DNA of 64,000 bases. It comes from Siphonodentalium dalli (Eukaryota > Mollusca > Scaphopoda > Gadilida > Siphonodentaliidae). The stretch is from the NCBI GenBank assembly GCA_032622095.1, contig CP136062.1:55781849-55845848 (forward strand), given 5' to 3'. Below the pieces are notes generated by a model. That model did no database searches. It was not told the DNA's origin and worked only from the letters and a program-made list of their open reading frames with translations. The translations under genes were made by a program, and so were the position numbers. This document shows positions 36,960 through 49,789 of this stretch, piece by piece (position 1 is the stretch's first letter; each line of letters starts with the position of its first letter).

Positions 36960-37891
36960 GGGTGCATTTACATTGCTATAGAAATGTATACATATCTGTA
37001 TGAAGTCACGTGTCGCGCATTACTGTGATCACAACATGATTACTAATAGTGAACGCGCGCTGATCAGTACTCTGGTAATTGACAATTCACTGCGAGTCGT
37101 GTCAGTTTAGGCCAGACATAAAAATGTATCAACTATCAGCAGATAACAGCGATTTGGTATGTGCCGCATTTATTTAAAGTGTATCCTTATACCACTTGAC
37201 AATGGTTCGAAGAAAGAATGAAAATCATGCAGTTACCCTACAACACCCTTTATTTGACCAAATGTAGTAAAATTTTCAACTGATGACAATTCCAATGACA
37301 ATGTTGACCAATGTAGGACAATATTGTTTTCTTAAATTATATGTAGTTTTTATATATAGCTGTTAGACAATAAATATGATGATGATGACTGGCCACGGGG
37401 AGGGACCAGGAAACAATCTTTCCAAGTGTTGGACATTTCCAACATTACACCCGCCCCTATGATAAGGTTGGAACATTTCCAGCTGATGGTCATTCCAGCC
37501 CAAAATTTTGATAAAAAGTAGGAAATTATGGAAATATTGGTCCGAAAACAATACCCCCCCCCCCCCCCCCAAATGTTTGAAAATCAAACTATATACAAGA
37601 TCATTTGAAATATCCAACCGTTGAACAAGTTGCCACGTCCCTATCCGTGTTCAATATTCGAAATACACGGGTTGAAATGACAACGAAAACATTCGCCAAG
37701 CCCGAGTAACAATTAATCAAAACTGATTTGCCTGTCGCAATGCTTCGGCGTTGACCGTGACGTATAGCGGACACGATTTTTGCTCACACGAACTAATACC
37801 GTTTTCTTTCTGTGTGCATTTCTATATCAACCCGTTTACACTGGTCTGCGTGTAGATCTGTGTACATTTCTATAGCAATGTAAATGCACCC
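36960..37891. mobile_element. PIF/Harbinger-type MITE H2, complete copy (932 bp)
   Basis: Ends GGGTGCATTTACATTGC continue into TATAGAAATGTA on both sides and are flanked by TAA (36957-36959, 37892-37894). The interior includes a block with GGAGGGACCAGGAA, GTTGGAAATTTCC-like palindromes and a C-run, shared with the hAT family at 28639. A second, truncated copy lies inverted at 59385-60294. Confidence 0.88.
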
Positions 37892-38960
37892 TAAGATGAA
37901 TATTTATTGGATGTTATTTAACAAGTCATTAGTTAGAGCCTATATCAGCGCTAACTAATGAATAATATTTTATATTATAATTATATTATAATTTATATTT
38001 ATGGCTAATAATATGATCTTGGTGGCGTTACCATTTCTGACTATGGTTTTCTTGTAGAGATTAGTTAACGGATACCGATTGCCACCAATCAAGGTGAACG
38101 CATATCACCAACTGGCGATAAATTATCAGCGCGCTGCCTTCGTCTGATATTTTCCGGTATTATTTATTTGATTGGTTAAGTAAGTCACATGGGGCATACC
38201 TGATATTTTCTTGCCCGCCATGTGTACGCGCCCTAAATGTCAAAATGTATACTGGAATTGTGTTTAAGTAACATGTCCATACAATTCTAAATAATCATCC
38301 AGTAAGGTATTAATCTGTTTTATAACGCAACAGAAATATACATAAACTGCAATAAACCAACATACATGGATGCAATGGTGAATATTGCATTTTGTAATTT
38401 TCCATACCCTATACAAACGTTCAAATTTGGAGTCAGTTTCCTGAAAAATAAGTGAAATCAAGTAACAAACAATGGCATAACCAATGTAATGCTATTTCTG
38501 CACAGTAATGTGTTGTGGGAGGAAATGTCGAATAATTCTACACATTAAACACCCATTGTTTATGCCCTAAAACTTTTCAAATGACCACAAATGCCTCAAA
38601 ATGGCATTTTTGAAAAAAGATTAATGCTAATGGGGCCATAAGTTGAGTTTCTTCAACATGTTTTTGTTAATTCCTTTTCAGTTTGTTTAATCTTGTAAAC
38701 TAAACGGTTTCATCATACGAGTTCTGTGCCAGAGGCAAATTTGGCTGCATATACAATGGAACACACAATTTGTTTGAGAATAGTTTATTCTTCATAAATG
38801 CTTAAATAATCATGTGTTGTGTTTAATCTTAACCGAAATTTACTACAATATTGCTCTCTTTTTTTTTATAATTGACCTTCTGAGAAATCGAGGTTGTTTT
38901 TGAAGTCACACAACTCGAAAATACTTAACGAACTTGGGAATGGTTTACGGTTCTGGAATC

Positions 38961-40264
38961 AGGAAACGGAGACCGACAAAATAGATGAAATTGGAATGAC
39001 TCGTGAATTTAAATGTTTCTATATACATTCCTGATTATTTGACCAAATGTTCCCAATATATATATATGTCACCAAATTAACTAATTCCCCTTTTCCCGAT
39101 TTTGTTGATTTTTTGTATGTTGTTTATGGATGGTTTATGTACTTATTCCAGCAAAACCAATTATGTTGCAATTAGTTCCAGGTTTGGCATAAATTTTGTT
39201 CTCATAAATACAGAACTTCTGACGTAATATATATTATGTATTGATAATTTGATGGTCAATTACATGACTTGAAACGTCTCATCTGCACCACAAAGAGTAT
39301 TTTTTCTCATAATGTGTCGGAGAAACAAAAGTCATAAAATGTTTTGCTTATTGCAATTGCACTTTAAATGTCAGGTTTATGGAAAAAAAACACATTATTT
39401 TATCTGTTTCCATGGTGACAACAACTGCATATACAACAACAATGATCTAACATACGAATCACGATTGAACGTGAATGGCATGCGTATGTGACTTTATTTT
39501 ATTCAATAATGTTAAGTGGTTTGTATGTTTTCAATATGGTATCCATGGGAACAAGTCTTTCTCGCAATAATCTATATATTGGCCGTTTCGGGGGGTCAAT
39601 TTAGAAATGTTTGAAGAACACAAGTGTTTTCATGTAAAGTGTGCTTGCATATTTACACGCAGTTTCCATATCAATGACACCACTCAATATTGGCAGTAGG
39701 GTGGAACACGAAGCTGGTATCATCCACTTTCATATGATATACACTTTTTCCTTGTGTCCTAGAAAACATTAAATTTGAAAAATTCTGGTCAAGACTGCCC
39801 TTCTACTCGGCATATTCGTTGTTATTCACGAAACTTCAACTGTTAGCTGTGACATTGTATAGCAAGAAAAGCCGCATAAATATAAGAGATTATAGGTACG
39901 CGTGTTATATAATTGGTCTTTACACTTTTATTTATAACTACCTAACCTTAATCGAAACAAGAGGTATTTCTACACTAAACTCATAAAACAGTTATGTTTC
40001 TTCAGAAACTCTTGGTTCCTGAACATAGTGAAGTTTTAAAGGTTGTTCATGTCATAAAAGAATAGCAAATGGGGTGCTAATTTAAAAAGTATACGACGCA
40101 TTAATCACCTATACCCAATTTCAAAAAGAAATTCCAAACCAGTTTTGAGACAATTTGTTATCAATCTATCAATACATTTAGGCAGATCGTGCGCCTGGGC
40201 CCTAGCATTTCATCTATGTTGCATTTGTGTTAATTAACACATCATTCTGCAAATTTCCTTGCAG
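38961..40264. other. Unassigned stretch, possibly intronic
   Basis: No repeat or gene is recognised. It ends in a pyrimidine-rich AAATTTCCTTGCAG acceptor-like signal. Confidence 0.35.
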
Positions 40265-40312
40265 GTCGCTACGATTCAACCAACAGGTTAGTTCAAATAA
40301 CTATTCGAGGAG
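40265..40312 (+). CDS. Candidate small exon (weak)
   Basis: A good acceptor (TTTCCTTGCAG) precedes 40265, and two donors follow: AACAG|GTTAGT at 40287 and GAGGAG|GTGAGT at 40313. In the phase supplied by the 33515-33820 exon, a TAG appears after eight codons. This could therefore be the last coding piece, or the 22-bp version could splice onward in a different phase. No homology supports it. It is listed because the splice signals are clean. Confidence 0.2.
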
Positions 40313-40599
40313 GTGAGTGAACAATTAATCATTATTATCAATGCCTATCTAACCCACACGTATACGCTCATATCCTACATGTATGTCACAAGCTGTGGAA
40401 CGTTGAAAGGTCAACATAGTCCAGGAGCTGATAGGATACCTCCGTACCAACAAATGAATTAAGCTACTCTCTGGAGTTAATCGGTAGCGTCAATCTTGTC
40501 GACCAATACAAGTGACTGACTGTATCAATACAACTAGAAACAACCAATATTTTTCATCAGACCACGCGCTCAGAATTTCACAACTTCGTCGGAACACAA

Positions 40600-41990
40600 C
40601 GTTCTTTTAACATTAGGGGGTCGCTGTTAGATTCGAACCCATGTTCAGAATGAACTCTCATTGGAATGGATAGCCGATTTGGTAATGTCACGGATACCAT
40701 GCATCATTATTGTCTAGCAACTTAATGAGGTGCTAATCACTTTGCAAGGCAGCTAAATGCCAGTTATGCCAAAGATCGATATGAAGAACTTCTACGCACA
40801 CCATGAACAACTCGGAAAAATACCATATTATCAAAAGCAAACACCTTATCTCAGATTCAAAAATGGGTCACATAACATAGAAACATCTCAAACATTTAGG
40901 AAATTCAGGCTCATGGTCTCCCCATAAAAGGCAGGTTCCAGACCTACATGTAGGAATCCTTCTGTCCTCTGTGGATCCACAAATAATCTTCAATAACGCA
41001 TACCCTAATAGGGTAATATCAAATCAAGTCAGATAACTTTATTGGAAAAGTCCATGTTAAAACATGATTGCGTTATTCAGATAAAAAGTTACGTACATCA
41101 TAAACATAAACATATATACTTGTAGACCAGACATGTGAAGAACATTCTTTTATTTCGCGATATTGGTAAGATGGCTAGCCTCGTGCTAGTCTAATTATTT
41201 GGTGTTTCATCAGGAATTTGTCCTCCCTCTGGATCTGAACTTCATAAAGTTCTTCGTAATATTGATCCTGCCTTGAATGTATAGAACTAATAAAGTACAA
41301 TAATCATATCAAACACTCTCCGGCGAATAGCTAGAAGTGAACATTCGCTCTCTTCGTCAGACCACTTATTTAGGGAACGTTCATATGCTGGCAAGTTTGC
41401 ACGGTATGTTGATTGCGGGCATTTCGTCACAGAAAACCACATGGTACCAGAATATGAACGGAAACATGCACATAACATGCATCTTTACCAAAGCGAAAGA
41501 CACGAGAAGTAAAATTTATATAGTTCCACTTGTAACGGTGCTACTGACATTTGCCTTCAAATGTCTGTGTGATTTATTCTTGCGAGATAATTGCATGCTA
41601 TTTACAGGAAAAATCCGGTAGCATCGCTACAGGTGGGACTACATAGTTTTTACTTCGCATGTAGTTAGGTGTGGTACAGTTGCATTTAATAGAATATTTT
41701 ATGTTCATATTCTGGCACCATATCGTTTTCTACGACAATATGCCTGCAAACCACACCGTGCAAATTTATCATTAGGTGAATTGCACAATTGTTTAACTTT
41801 ACTTTGACCACTTCACCAGAGGCGAAACGACCCATTTATCATTAGGTGACAGATCTGTTGCATTCGAGCCGTGTTCAGACTGAACTGTCAGTCTAATGGT
41901 TTTCTCTAAATGATATCCTCCCACAGCCAGTGTGGTTTGGTCAAGGATGCCATGCATTATCACAATCTGAATTAGTAACGAGGCGTTCAT
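40600..41990 (-). repeat. Two SINE-like copies with tRNA B-box remnants
   Basis: The copies are about 40615-40745 and 41815-41980. On the minus strand both have TTCA(T/G)TCTGAACA followed by GG(G/C)TCGAAT, resembling a pol III B box, then AACAG and CCTAATG. They are diverged, and no clear A box or 3' tail was found. Between them (41372) a GGGAACGTTCATATGCTGGC phrase preceded by TTA resembles the Harbinger end at 61765. Its partner end was not found. Confidence 0.4.
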
Positions 41991-42200
41991 CACACCAAAC
42001 GCGGACATGGATGACAAACCTGATCTGAGCTAACCGACATCTAAATCTACCAATCGGATCAAAGTGCATTCGATACATAATGATAATTCGTTCAACCGCA
42101 TACAATTCCTGCATCCCATACATTCAAATAGAAAATGTCATATCTGATGCCCCCCAAGGACGATCAATTACAGCAATCCATGGATACATTATTTATATAA

Positions 42201-42592
42201 CCCTTTACCCAACAGAAGTGCCCTGTGCCAATGCATTCTCTTATATATGCGAGTCGACCATAGGTCGCCTCGCATATATAAGAGAATGCATTGGCTTAAC
42301 ACATTAAAAATTATAAAATTGTTAAAGAATGTAAGAAAAAATGGTAAAAAGTGTTAAAAAAAGATTTTGTTTAGGCCAATGCATTCTCTTATATATGCGA
42401 GGCGACCTATGGTCGACTCGCATATATAAGAGAATGCATTGGCACAGGGCATAACTGTAACTATCACAATGTGGTCAAGGAGCCGGTTCCAATGATATCC
42501 ATATGTGTATGGTTCTATTGAGACAGACCGAAGATATTTTAGGCTGTTGAATCTTTATTTGGCCGGTTTTGGCCGGTTTGTTGGGTAAAGGG
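42201..42592 (+). mobile_element. piggyBac-type MITE P1, copy C (392 bp)
   Basis: It matches copy B nearly base for base, including both inner palindromes. The right flank is TTAA (42593-42596). The left flank reads ATAA (42197-42200), consistent with one substitution in the target duplication. Confidence 0.9.
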
Positions 42593-42599
42593 TTAAGCA

Positions 42600-43700
42600 G
42601 CGTTTAGTCGGTATTTATTCTAAGTATACGACGCCAAATTATGGGCCTCATTCTGCTCTGAAATCCACTCGCTGAAAAATACTCAACAGTCGATTAATAC
42701 TAAGGGGTCCCGATCTTCAAAATCAGAATTTACCAGAAAATTTATTTAAAAATGGATATCATACCTCAAATTGATCAGCGGGTAACATATATTTAGAAAA
42801 AATCATATGAGGGAGTCATTGACCCAAATTTGATATCGAGGTTTTTATTGTTGTGGTCTTGGCCCATGGACTGTATACTATATTTTCGATTTCGTTATTC
42901 AAAATATTAAGAAGCTTTCCGGTGGGATCTATCATATTTATGTTTTCCCTGAAATCTAGCAGGTTCTCAGCTGCGCTTCATCGTAATAGTTTCGTGAGGT
43001 TACATTGAAGTGGAAGAATGATCGCTTGAAATGTTTCGTTCTACTATAATATGAGTGAAATATTCCTGGCTTTCACGTGTTGCAGCTAGATATTTGGACT
43101 GGTCGAGGTGGTAGTGACTAGCTTGTCGGGGTGAATCATATGGTACATTGTTATTTATTTAGAACATAGTTTGTAATATGTGCTTCTCTCTACGAATGTT
43201 CCGAGAAGGCCAGCCTGCTTCGCATAGAACCGAATTATTGAGAACTGCGCGCCTGGGGCCTGTTATTATTATTTTCTTTAGTTATATATATTTTTTTTAA
43301 TTAGTCAAATAAACATTTAATGATAACTCGTTACAAAAATAATATTTAAATTCTTTCACTCCTCCTTTCATTCCTCTTTTATTTCATCTAACTCACAACA
43401 CACACTCCCGTTCTCTCACTCTTTTGTAGTCTTGATTACATGTACTAGACAATGTTTGGGTCCTATTTTGACTGGTACAGTAGTCATATATCCTATACTT
43501 AATTTATAAATGTAGTTGATTGTATTTGGTCAACAAGTCGTTAGAACGCGACACTACCAATAGGCAAGATATCAATGACCCGAACAGGCACAAATATTTA
43601 GCAATAAAGAGCGTTTATTATCTACTTAAAAGATAGATGTAACTTTAACGGAGAGTCATGCAATAGGTGCTGTTTAGCACGGGTGACTAATAATTATTTT
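42600..43700. other. Unassigned, probably Helitron interior
   Basis: No gene is recognised. Part of this stretch should be the body of the Helitron whose 3' end is at 43768. Its 5' TC end could not be identified. Confidence 0.3.
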
Positions 43701-43734
43701 AAATGACTTTAAGGACCGTTAATAAATAACACAT

Positions 43735-43768
43735 TCTTCACCCGAGCAACGCCGGGTTCACCAGCTAG
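43735..43768 (+). mobile_element. Helitron 3' terminus
   Basis: The hairpin ACCCG-AGCAACGC-CGGGT is followed by TTCACCAG and CTAG at 43765-43768, then T. It matches the canonical Helitron end, of the same general type as those at 56394-58633. Confidence 0.75.
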
Positions 43769-43999
43769 TATACCATAAATGCACAAGTTGATGTCAGTGT
43801 AGATATAACACATATTTTGTAAATTTCAAATTTACACCCTACTTTGCGTATACATATTCCTTCTGTGGATATGCATTTCTTCTGTGAGTGTAAATGTCCA
43901 AACGACGCTTCATGCGTTAAACGTGTATATATACCCATTAGTAGAACTGCGCTGTAGTTAACCAAAACATTGCAACTGCGCGTTCTTCAGACGTTATAT

Positions 44000-44160
44000 T
44001 TTTTTAAATTGTACAATCGACGTGGTTGGAATTATCGCCAATAATAGACAAGAAAAGCGATGTCAGAAATTACAAGAAAACACAGGAAACCAGTCAGAAA
44101 TGGTAACACCACCAAGATCGTATTATTACCCTAAATAGAAATTATAATATAAAATATATT
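44000..44160. repeat. Inverted partner of 37975-38060
   Basis: GGTAACACCACCAAGATCG with the following ATTATAATATAAAATAT mirrors 37975-38040 (GATCTTGGTGGCGTTACC). It is a small dispersed repeat near the right end of the 35046-38233 element. Confidence 0.5.
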
Positions 44161-44619
44161 GCTTACATGAATGCACCGTCTCAGAATTCCGTTAAAACAA
44201 CAAATCCTTCAAATTATTACAAAAAACTATATTACTGCAGGTTCCTCATTCACCACACCAGAAAGCTTATAAATGCGGATACAAAATCAGAGGTATTGTG
44301 TTCCCGCCAAGAGTGCATGACACAGCCATTGTTCATTCAGTATACCCAAACGTCGAAAGCAATTAACGCGGCCATAATGGTTACATACTGCAACTTTAAA
44401 ACATCCATGGATATAATGCTAGAAGCTGCCTCGATAACTTGAACATAAAACTTGGGCTTAAATGACAACTTTATCTATGATATTTGCCCATGAAATCTTC
44501 AATAAATAGATTAACGCATAGCTAACTGGAATTTCATTGAATTAACCAGCCTTTGAGAGAGAAAATCGTAGTGAAAGGTTACCGGTCAATGTTATACATC
44601 TACCCGTTCCAAATCGTTA

Positions 44620-44770
44620 TTATGCCACAAGGTGGTGTAAGCTGTTTTACAGTTTTTCATGTTCGAGTGGATGATCGATAATCCACTGGGCGAATGTATT
44701 ATGGTTAGGTATTTTTTCGTACTTGAGTATAAACTGTACCGATAAAGTAACGATAGTCCGACAAAGATTA
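44620..44770. repeat. Dispersed repeat R4, copy 2
   Basis: Direct match to 36055-36180 (GCCACAAGGTGGTGTAAGC and CTGTACCGATA). Non-coding. Confidence 0.65.
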
Positions 44771-44814
44771 GCACATGTGTTTACGTCACCGGTGTAATTG
44801 GGGGAACATGTTTC

Positions 44815-45200
44815 TATTATGAAGGTTCGCTATCCCGAAGTTCCACTATTTCCGAAGGTTCTCTATTCTGAATATTTGCTATTTCGAAGGTTCACTATTC
44901 CGAAGGTTCGCTATTCCGGAGGTTCTCTATTCCGAAGTATTGAGAGGGTTCGTTATCGCGAAGATTCTTTTTATGGAGTGTGCGCTCACATTCGAACGGA
45001 TCCTGCGCGCATACCGATACAGATACAGGAGGAAATAACTTACAACATTAAATGTGAATTTGTTTTGTTTTCGCGGGTTTTATTGAGATTTAATGTCATT
45101 AAGTGGGCCCATACTTTTGAATTCTTGGCATATAATATTAATGTTGTGGTATATATGGACCCTCCTGCATTAGGACATGACACGGGTACAGTTGAATTAA
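44815..45200. repeat. TTCGCTATTCCGAAGG minisatellite and flank, copy 1
   Basis: About eight degenerate 16-17-bp units of GGTTCGCTATTCCGAA are followed by TATTGAGAGGGTTCGTTATCGCGAAG and a shared downstream segment. The same arrangement occurs at 49375-49660, so array plus flank form one dispersed element. The 136-codon frame that crosses it is repeat-driven and not a gene. Confidence 0.85.
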
Positions 45201-45639
45201 TAGTCTAGTCGTAATTCTCAGAAAAGACATTTCTAAAAGCATTTCCGCGGAAAAGTGTCAAACCAACTTTTTTTTTTACCATAACTCGAATGTGCGGAAC
45301 ACGAATAGACTGCCTGTCGCCCGATTGGACAAACATAGGGTTCAATAAAAGGCTTATGAAATCTTCGGGTTTTCTTCGCTGCGTGGAGGGTTGTTGAAAC
45401 GGCGCACCGTACAATGTCATATGAAATCACGTAACTGGTCTTGAACTTACTCACACTTATATACTCCTCACGGAACGTTCAAAGCCGCGTTGTATCATGA
45501 TACTATCATCACAGTAATAATTCTGAAACATTAACATCATATTAATCAGGTACCTACGGTAAGACATTGCTGTTTTGTATATTTATCGACGATTCTCGTA
45601 AGAATTATTTTATAGTCCGGGAGCCAATAGGGGTACCCT

Positions 45640-45661
45640 TGCACCCCCCCCCCCCCCCCCG
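45640..45661. repeat. Poly-C run
   Basis: A homopolymer of about 18 C then GGG. Similar C/G runs at 34132 and 37554 suggest a recurrent feature of this genome. Lengths are likely error-prone. Confidence 0.9.
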
Positions 45662-45899
45662 GGACTTAACTTCACCCCACTCATTTTGTTCCCAATTATT
45701 TCCTTAAACTTTTAAGCAATGTTAACAAGAAAAAAAGTGGCCGTGTAGACTCCAAACAAGATGGCGTCCACCCTGGCCCCTTTTTTTCAGATCAGACCCT
45801 AAGTCAGTTTTATGCAAATTATAGCGGGAAAATTTAGTAAAATGTATACAAATGTATATATTTTCGTGAAGCTAAGACATAGTGACACTTTTTTGGCGC

Positions 45900-48870
45900 A
45901 AAATTGAAACTCACCCTCAAGATGGCCGCCGGAAGTTGAAAATATGACGTTTTTTTCACAAATATCTTCTAGATCAGTTCATGTTGTTTTGAACTGTTTG
46001 AGTAATAGGACTTTATTTTGTGTTTTGCATATCAACTGTCATTGGAGCGGCGTGTATGAGTACGGATTACAGTGAGTTGCTGACTTGTCATGTGTGAGGT
46101 GTATATGCAAGTATGGAAGGTATATGTGGTCGTGTGTGGGTATTGGTATATCTGGAAGGGCTTACCATTGCTGAGGTGTATATGTATATCTGAATCGACC
46201 ATATGGTCATGGGTATGGCGAATAGGTATACATGTAGTGGCTGTATGTTCCATAGTGAGATGAATATGTATACACTGAGTGAATGTATGATCGTGAATGT
46301 GGTGAATATTATACATAGAGTGACTATATGGTCATGTGCCAGGTGTAGGAGTATACCTGGTGTTCATTCATGGTGTATCGTGGCTGTATCGTCATTTGTG
46401 GTATGTACGTGTATAACCAAGTATGGCTGTATGGTCAGATGTACGTGTATAAAGTGGGTGACTATATTGCCACTTGTGTGGTGTTTATGTACACATGGAG
46501 TGACTGGGGTAATGGGTGGGTTGTACACGTGTACCTTGGGTGGCTATCGCTTTCCAATATAACTCAAGGATATGTTAATCAATAGATAGGTCATGTCAGA
46601 GAGTTCTCCACCTTGATGGTGTTTATGTACATGGGGGAAACGTTAAACGTGGTAAGCGGTAGCCACCCATGATCACACAGTCATTCCATATATACATAAA
46701 CACAACATACATAACAATATAGTGACCCAATGTATACACGTACACCTGACCCATGGCCACGGATGGCCATACAGCCATGAGTCACAATGGAGGCACACCG
46801 GGTATGCTCCTAAACATGACACATAACCTCAGCTCATCATTGGCCATACGGTAATCCACTGTATACATATTCTCCACACACATGGTCAAATAGAGATTCA
46901 ATATATACATCAAAACAACAACAATGACCATAGAGTCACTCCAGGTATACATCTGCACCTCACCAATGGCCATATAGCCACTCGCTTCATACACATACCC
47001 TCACCCATGCCACCTGGTATACTCCTTCACCTGACGTATGGCCATATAGTCACCCCGTGTGTACATATTCAAAACATTCGTACATGATCATGGTCAATCC
47101 TTGTATACATATTCACCTCACCATTGGCCATGTCACTCCCTGTATCCCTATATGTCACACCATAGCCGAATAGCGACACAAGATATACTAATACACCCCA
47201 GCCATGTCAGAAAAGTCACTCCATGTATGCATATGCACCTCATCCATGGCCATATATCGGATTATCCACTCGCTATATACACATACCCCTCGCACATGAC
47301 CATATATTCACACGTGTGTATGCCCGTATAACCTACACATGACCATACCGCCACGAGTCACCAAGCAGGAACACCGGGTATACTCATACACCTGGCACAT
47401 GACCATTTAGTCACTCCCTGTATATGTATTCATTACATGATCATACAGTCACTCCTTGTATACATGCATATACTCATCTCGCCATTGACCATACAGTCAC
47501 ACTACATGTATACATATTCTACACACATAGTCATATAACCACTCGATATATACATATGCAGCCCACCCTAGACCATAGAGTCACTACATGTATACATATA
47601 CACCTCACCAACGGCCATTCAGCCATTCCAGATATATAAAAAAGGACACTCCCTATATACCCACACGCTCGATAATGTCCACCAGCTTACTCCAGGTATG
47701 CATATACACTTCAATCATGACCGTACAGTCATTTCATGTATACCTATACACATTACCCGTAACCATAAAATAACTCCCTCTTTATCCACACACCCCATCC
47801 ATTACCATACAGACAACACATGTACATCCCACCCATGACCTTACAATCACTCCGTCCAGTTGATAATTTGTGTTATCATAATGGACCAGAATAGCCACAG
47901 ATTATGGTTCATCTCGGTTCCATTTCAAAGTTCTGCCCATTTCCTTTCAATAATATGGCCAGAATCACAAAAGAGGTTCTCGGCAAAATTCCATACTTTA
48001 AAATGAATTTGTCATGCCCCATACGGAACTGGGACAACCAGAATATAACATATAGCTGTCAGTTAATTAACTAACACGTATAATAACCAAGTGAGTCACA
48101 ATTTACTACCTTTTCGGATAACACAGAATAATGTTCGGGATATATGTAAAATATATTTTTCACAAATTTGGTTGCCATTTTGGAAGCCATCTTGAGCAAT
48201 TTGGTCTATAAATACCGCAGTGTGACACATTTAAGATAGACCAAAATAATAAAACACATTTGAATCCAAAGACAATTACATTTTACTTGAAAAAATGGTC
48301 CATGCCTGAAGTTAATTTGTGCCGATATTTATGTCAAGTTTTTGAGAGAAAAGTCCAATATTTTGGTGATGTCAGTGGTGACAATAGTAACACTTAACCA
48401 TGGTGCATCAGACATGTTAGTATTCAATGTACAGGAGGCAGAATAGCCAATTATGTACATCAACCACAACTTGCAAGCGATTGCAGTACACGCTGGGGCA
48501 ATATTTACCATTTTCCATATGTTGGCGGCCATTTTGGCAGCCATTTTGAGCCAAAGTAATAATTTTGGTTCCAATGAGTTGTAATATTCATAGGTAATGA
48601 TATGCCTCACTTATATTACAAAGTTCTGTTCATTTCTTGTTGAAATATGACTAGAATCCCAATTGTGATTTTTTGTGAAATTTTATACGCGTTCTAAAAA
48701 ATCGAATTTTTGAGGGAAGGGGCTAGGACCCCAATAATTGCATATTTAATTGATCCAATGATCAGTTAACATACAAAACACAAAATAAAGTCACATTACT
48801 CAACCAGTTCCAAACAGCATGAACTGATCTAGCAGATATTTGTGGAAAAAACGTCATATTTTCAACTTAA
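45900..48870. repeat. Foldback-like block with degenerate minisatellite core
   Basis: The outer arms at about 45905-46035 and 48770-48870 are reverse complements (TTGAAAATATGACG against CGTCATATTTTCAAC; CTAGATCAGTTCATG against CATGAACTGATCTAG). Between them 46040-46660 carries GTATACATGTAGTG/ATGGTCATGTG-type units and 46740-47870 the complementary ATGACCATATAGTCACTCC, GTATACATATACACCTCACC-type units, about 42 bp apart but very degenerate. Frames of 60-119 codons here are His/Thr/Tyr-rich shadows. 47870-48760 is unassigned. Confidence 0.7.
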
Positions 48871-49374
48871 TCCTGATTCAAGAACTTTCAACTGGGTGTG
48901 ATTTTATGAAGAGCGTTTATTTATTAAATAACATACTTGTCCAATTATGTATAGCAGATGATGAGATGGTTATGACAGAAAGGTCGCTAGGGGTTAAAGT
49001 ATTCCCATGTTCATGAGATTATATGTATAACGAGTGTGAAATATGTCTCGATATTGACTTACTGTATTTTCGCGGCAATAAAAACAGTATGTGACTTTAA
49101 CTTGATTTTGTGGGTGAAATATGGGCCACAGGCAGCGACAGGCACCCTCATTTGATTCAGCATACTTGAATTATGCTAGAAAAGTTAGTTTCATGCTTTT
49201 CCCCAAAAATGCCTTTAGGGTTCTAGTATTCCACAAATGTAGCTTTTCCGACCAGACTATAAGTGCTGTTCTGTGCGGGCTCCAATTTGGAGTTCAATAT
49301 TTTAAGGGCCAAATTTAGAATTGTATGGGCCCATACCTTTGAACTCTGTGCATATAATATGAATATTGGGGGGG

Positions 49375-49680
49375 GATGTCTCTATTCCGAAGGTTCACTA
49401 TCCCGAAGGTCCACTATTCCGAAATTTCTCTGAATGTTCGCTATTCCGAAGGTTCACCAATCCGAAGGTCCGTTATTCCGAAGGTTCTCTATTCCGAAGG
49501 TTTTTGTTATTTTAAGGTTAATTCTATATTCTAAAGTATTGAGAGGGTTCATTATCACGAAGATTCTTTTTATGAAGGAAATAACTTAAAACATTAAATG
49601 TGATTTTGTTTTGTTTTCGCGGGTTTTCTTGAGTTTAATGTCATTACGTATGACCTTATTTCTCATTACATATTCACGCC
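49375..49680. repeat. TTCGCTATTCCGAAGG minisatellite and flank, copy 2
   Basis: The array and its flank (AAGTATTGAGAGGGTTC, AAGATTCTTTTTATG, TTTTGTTTTCGCGGGTTTT) match 44815-45090 in the same orientation with different unit numbers. Confidence 0.85.
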
Positions 49681-49789
49681 AAGCAGCCCACACAATTGCT
49701 ATGTTTCCATGCGATTTAATGTCATTACGTGTGACCTAATATCTCAATAATCTGAGGCAAGAGTACGTCTGCTAAAGGCGAATTATAAC

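Larger units (their letters stand above)
35046..38233. mobile_element. PIF/Harbinger-type element, 3,188 bp, composite
   Basis: Ends GGGCGCGTACACATG and its complement are flanked by TAA (35043-35045, 38234-38236). A second inner match, CAAGAAAATATC, follows each end. TAA duplication with GGG-starting ends is typical of PIF/Harbinger. It contains the smaller TAA element at 36960-37891, a CA/TA microsatellite, and a decayed hAT-like block at 35440-35910. No DDE transposase or Myb-like frame was found. Confidence 0.75.
34190..38960. repeat. Degenerate inverted arms around the Harbinger element
   Basis: 34190-34690 is a diverged reverse complement of 38560-38960. Examples are ATGTGTTCCATTGT and CAGAACTCG on the left against ACAATGGAACACAC and CGAGTTCTG on the right, plus TATGGCCCCAT against ATGGGGCCATA. 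The arms lie outside the TAA-flanked element at 35046-38233 and are older than it. Confidence 0.5.

Noticed and set aside
44798-45208. 136-codon frame with VRYPEVPLFPKV-type repeats
   Set aside because: Produced by the TTCGCTATTCCGAAGG minisatellite; the second copy at 49375 does not keep the frame.
46032-47773. His/Thr/Tyr-rich frames on both strands up to 119 codons
   Set aside because: Driven by the degenerate ~42-bp minisatellite, a multiple of three, which keeps frames open.
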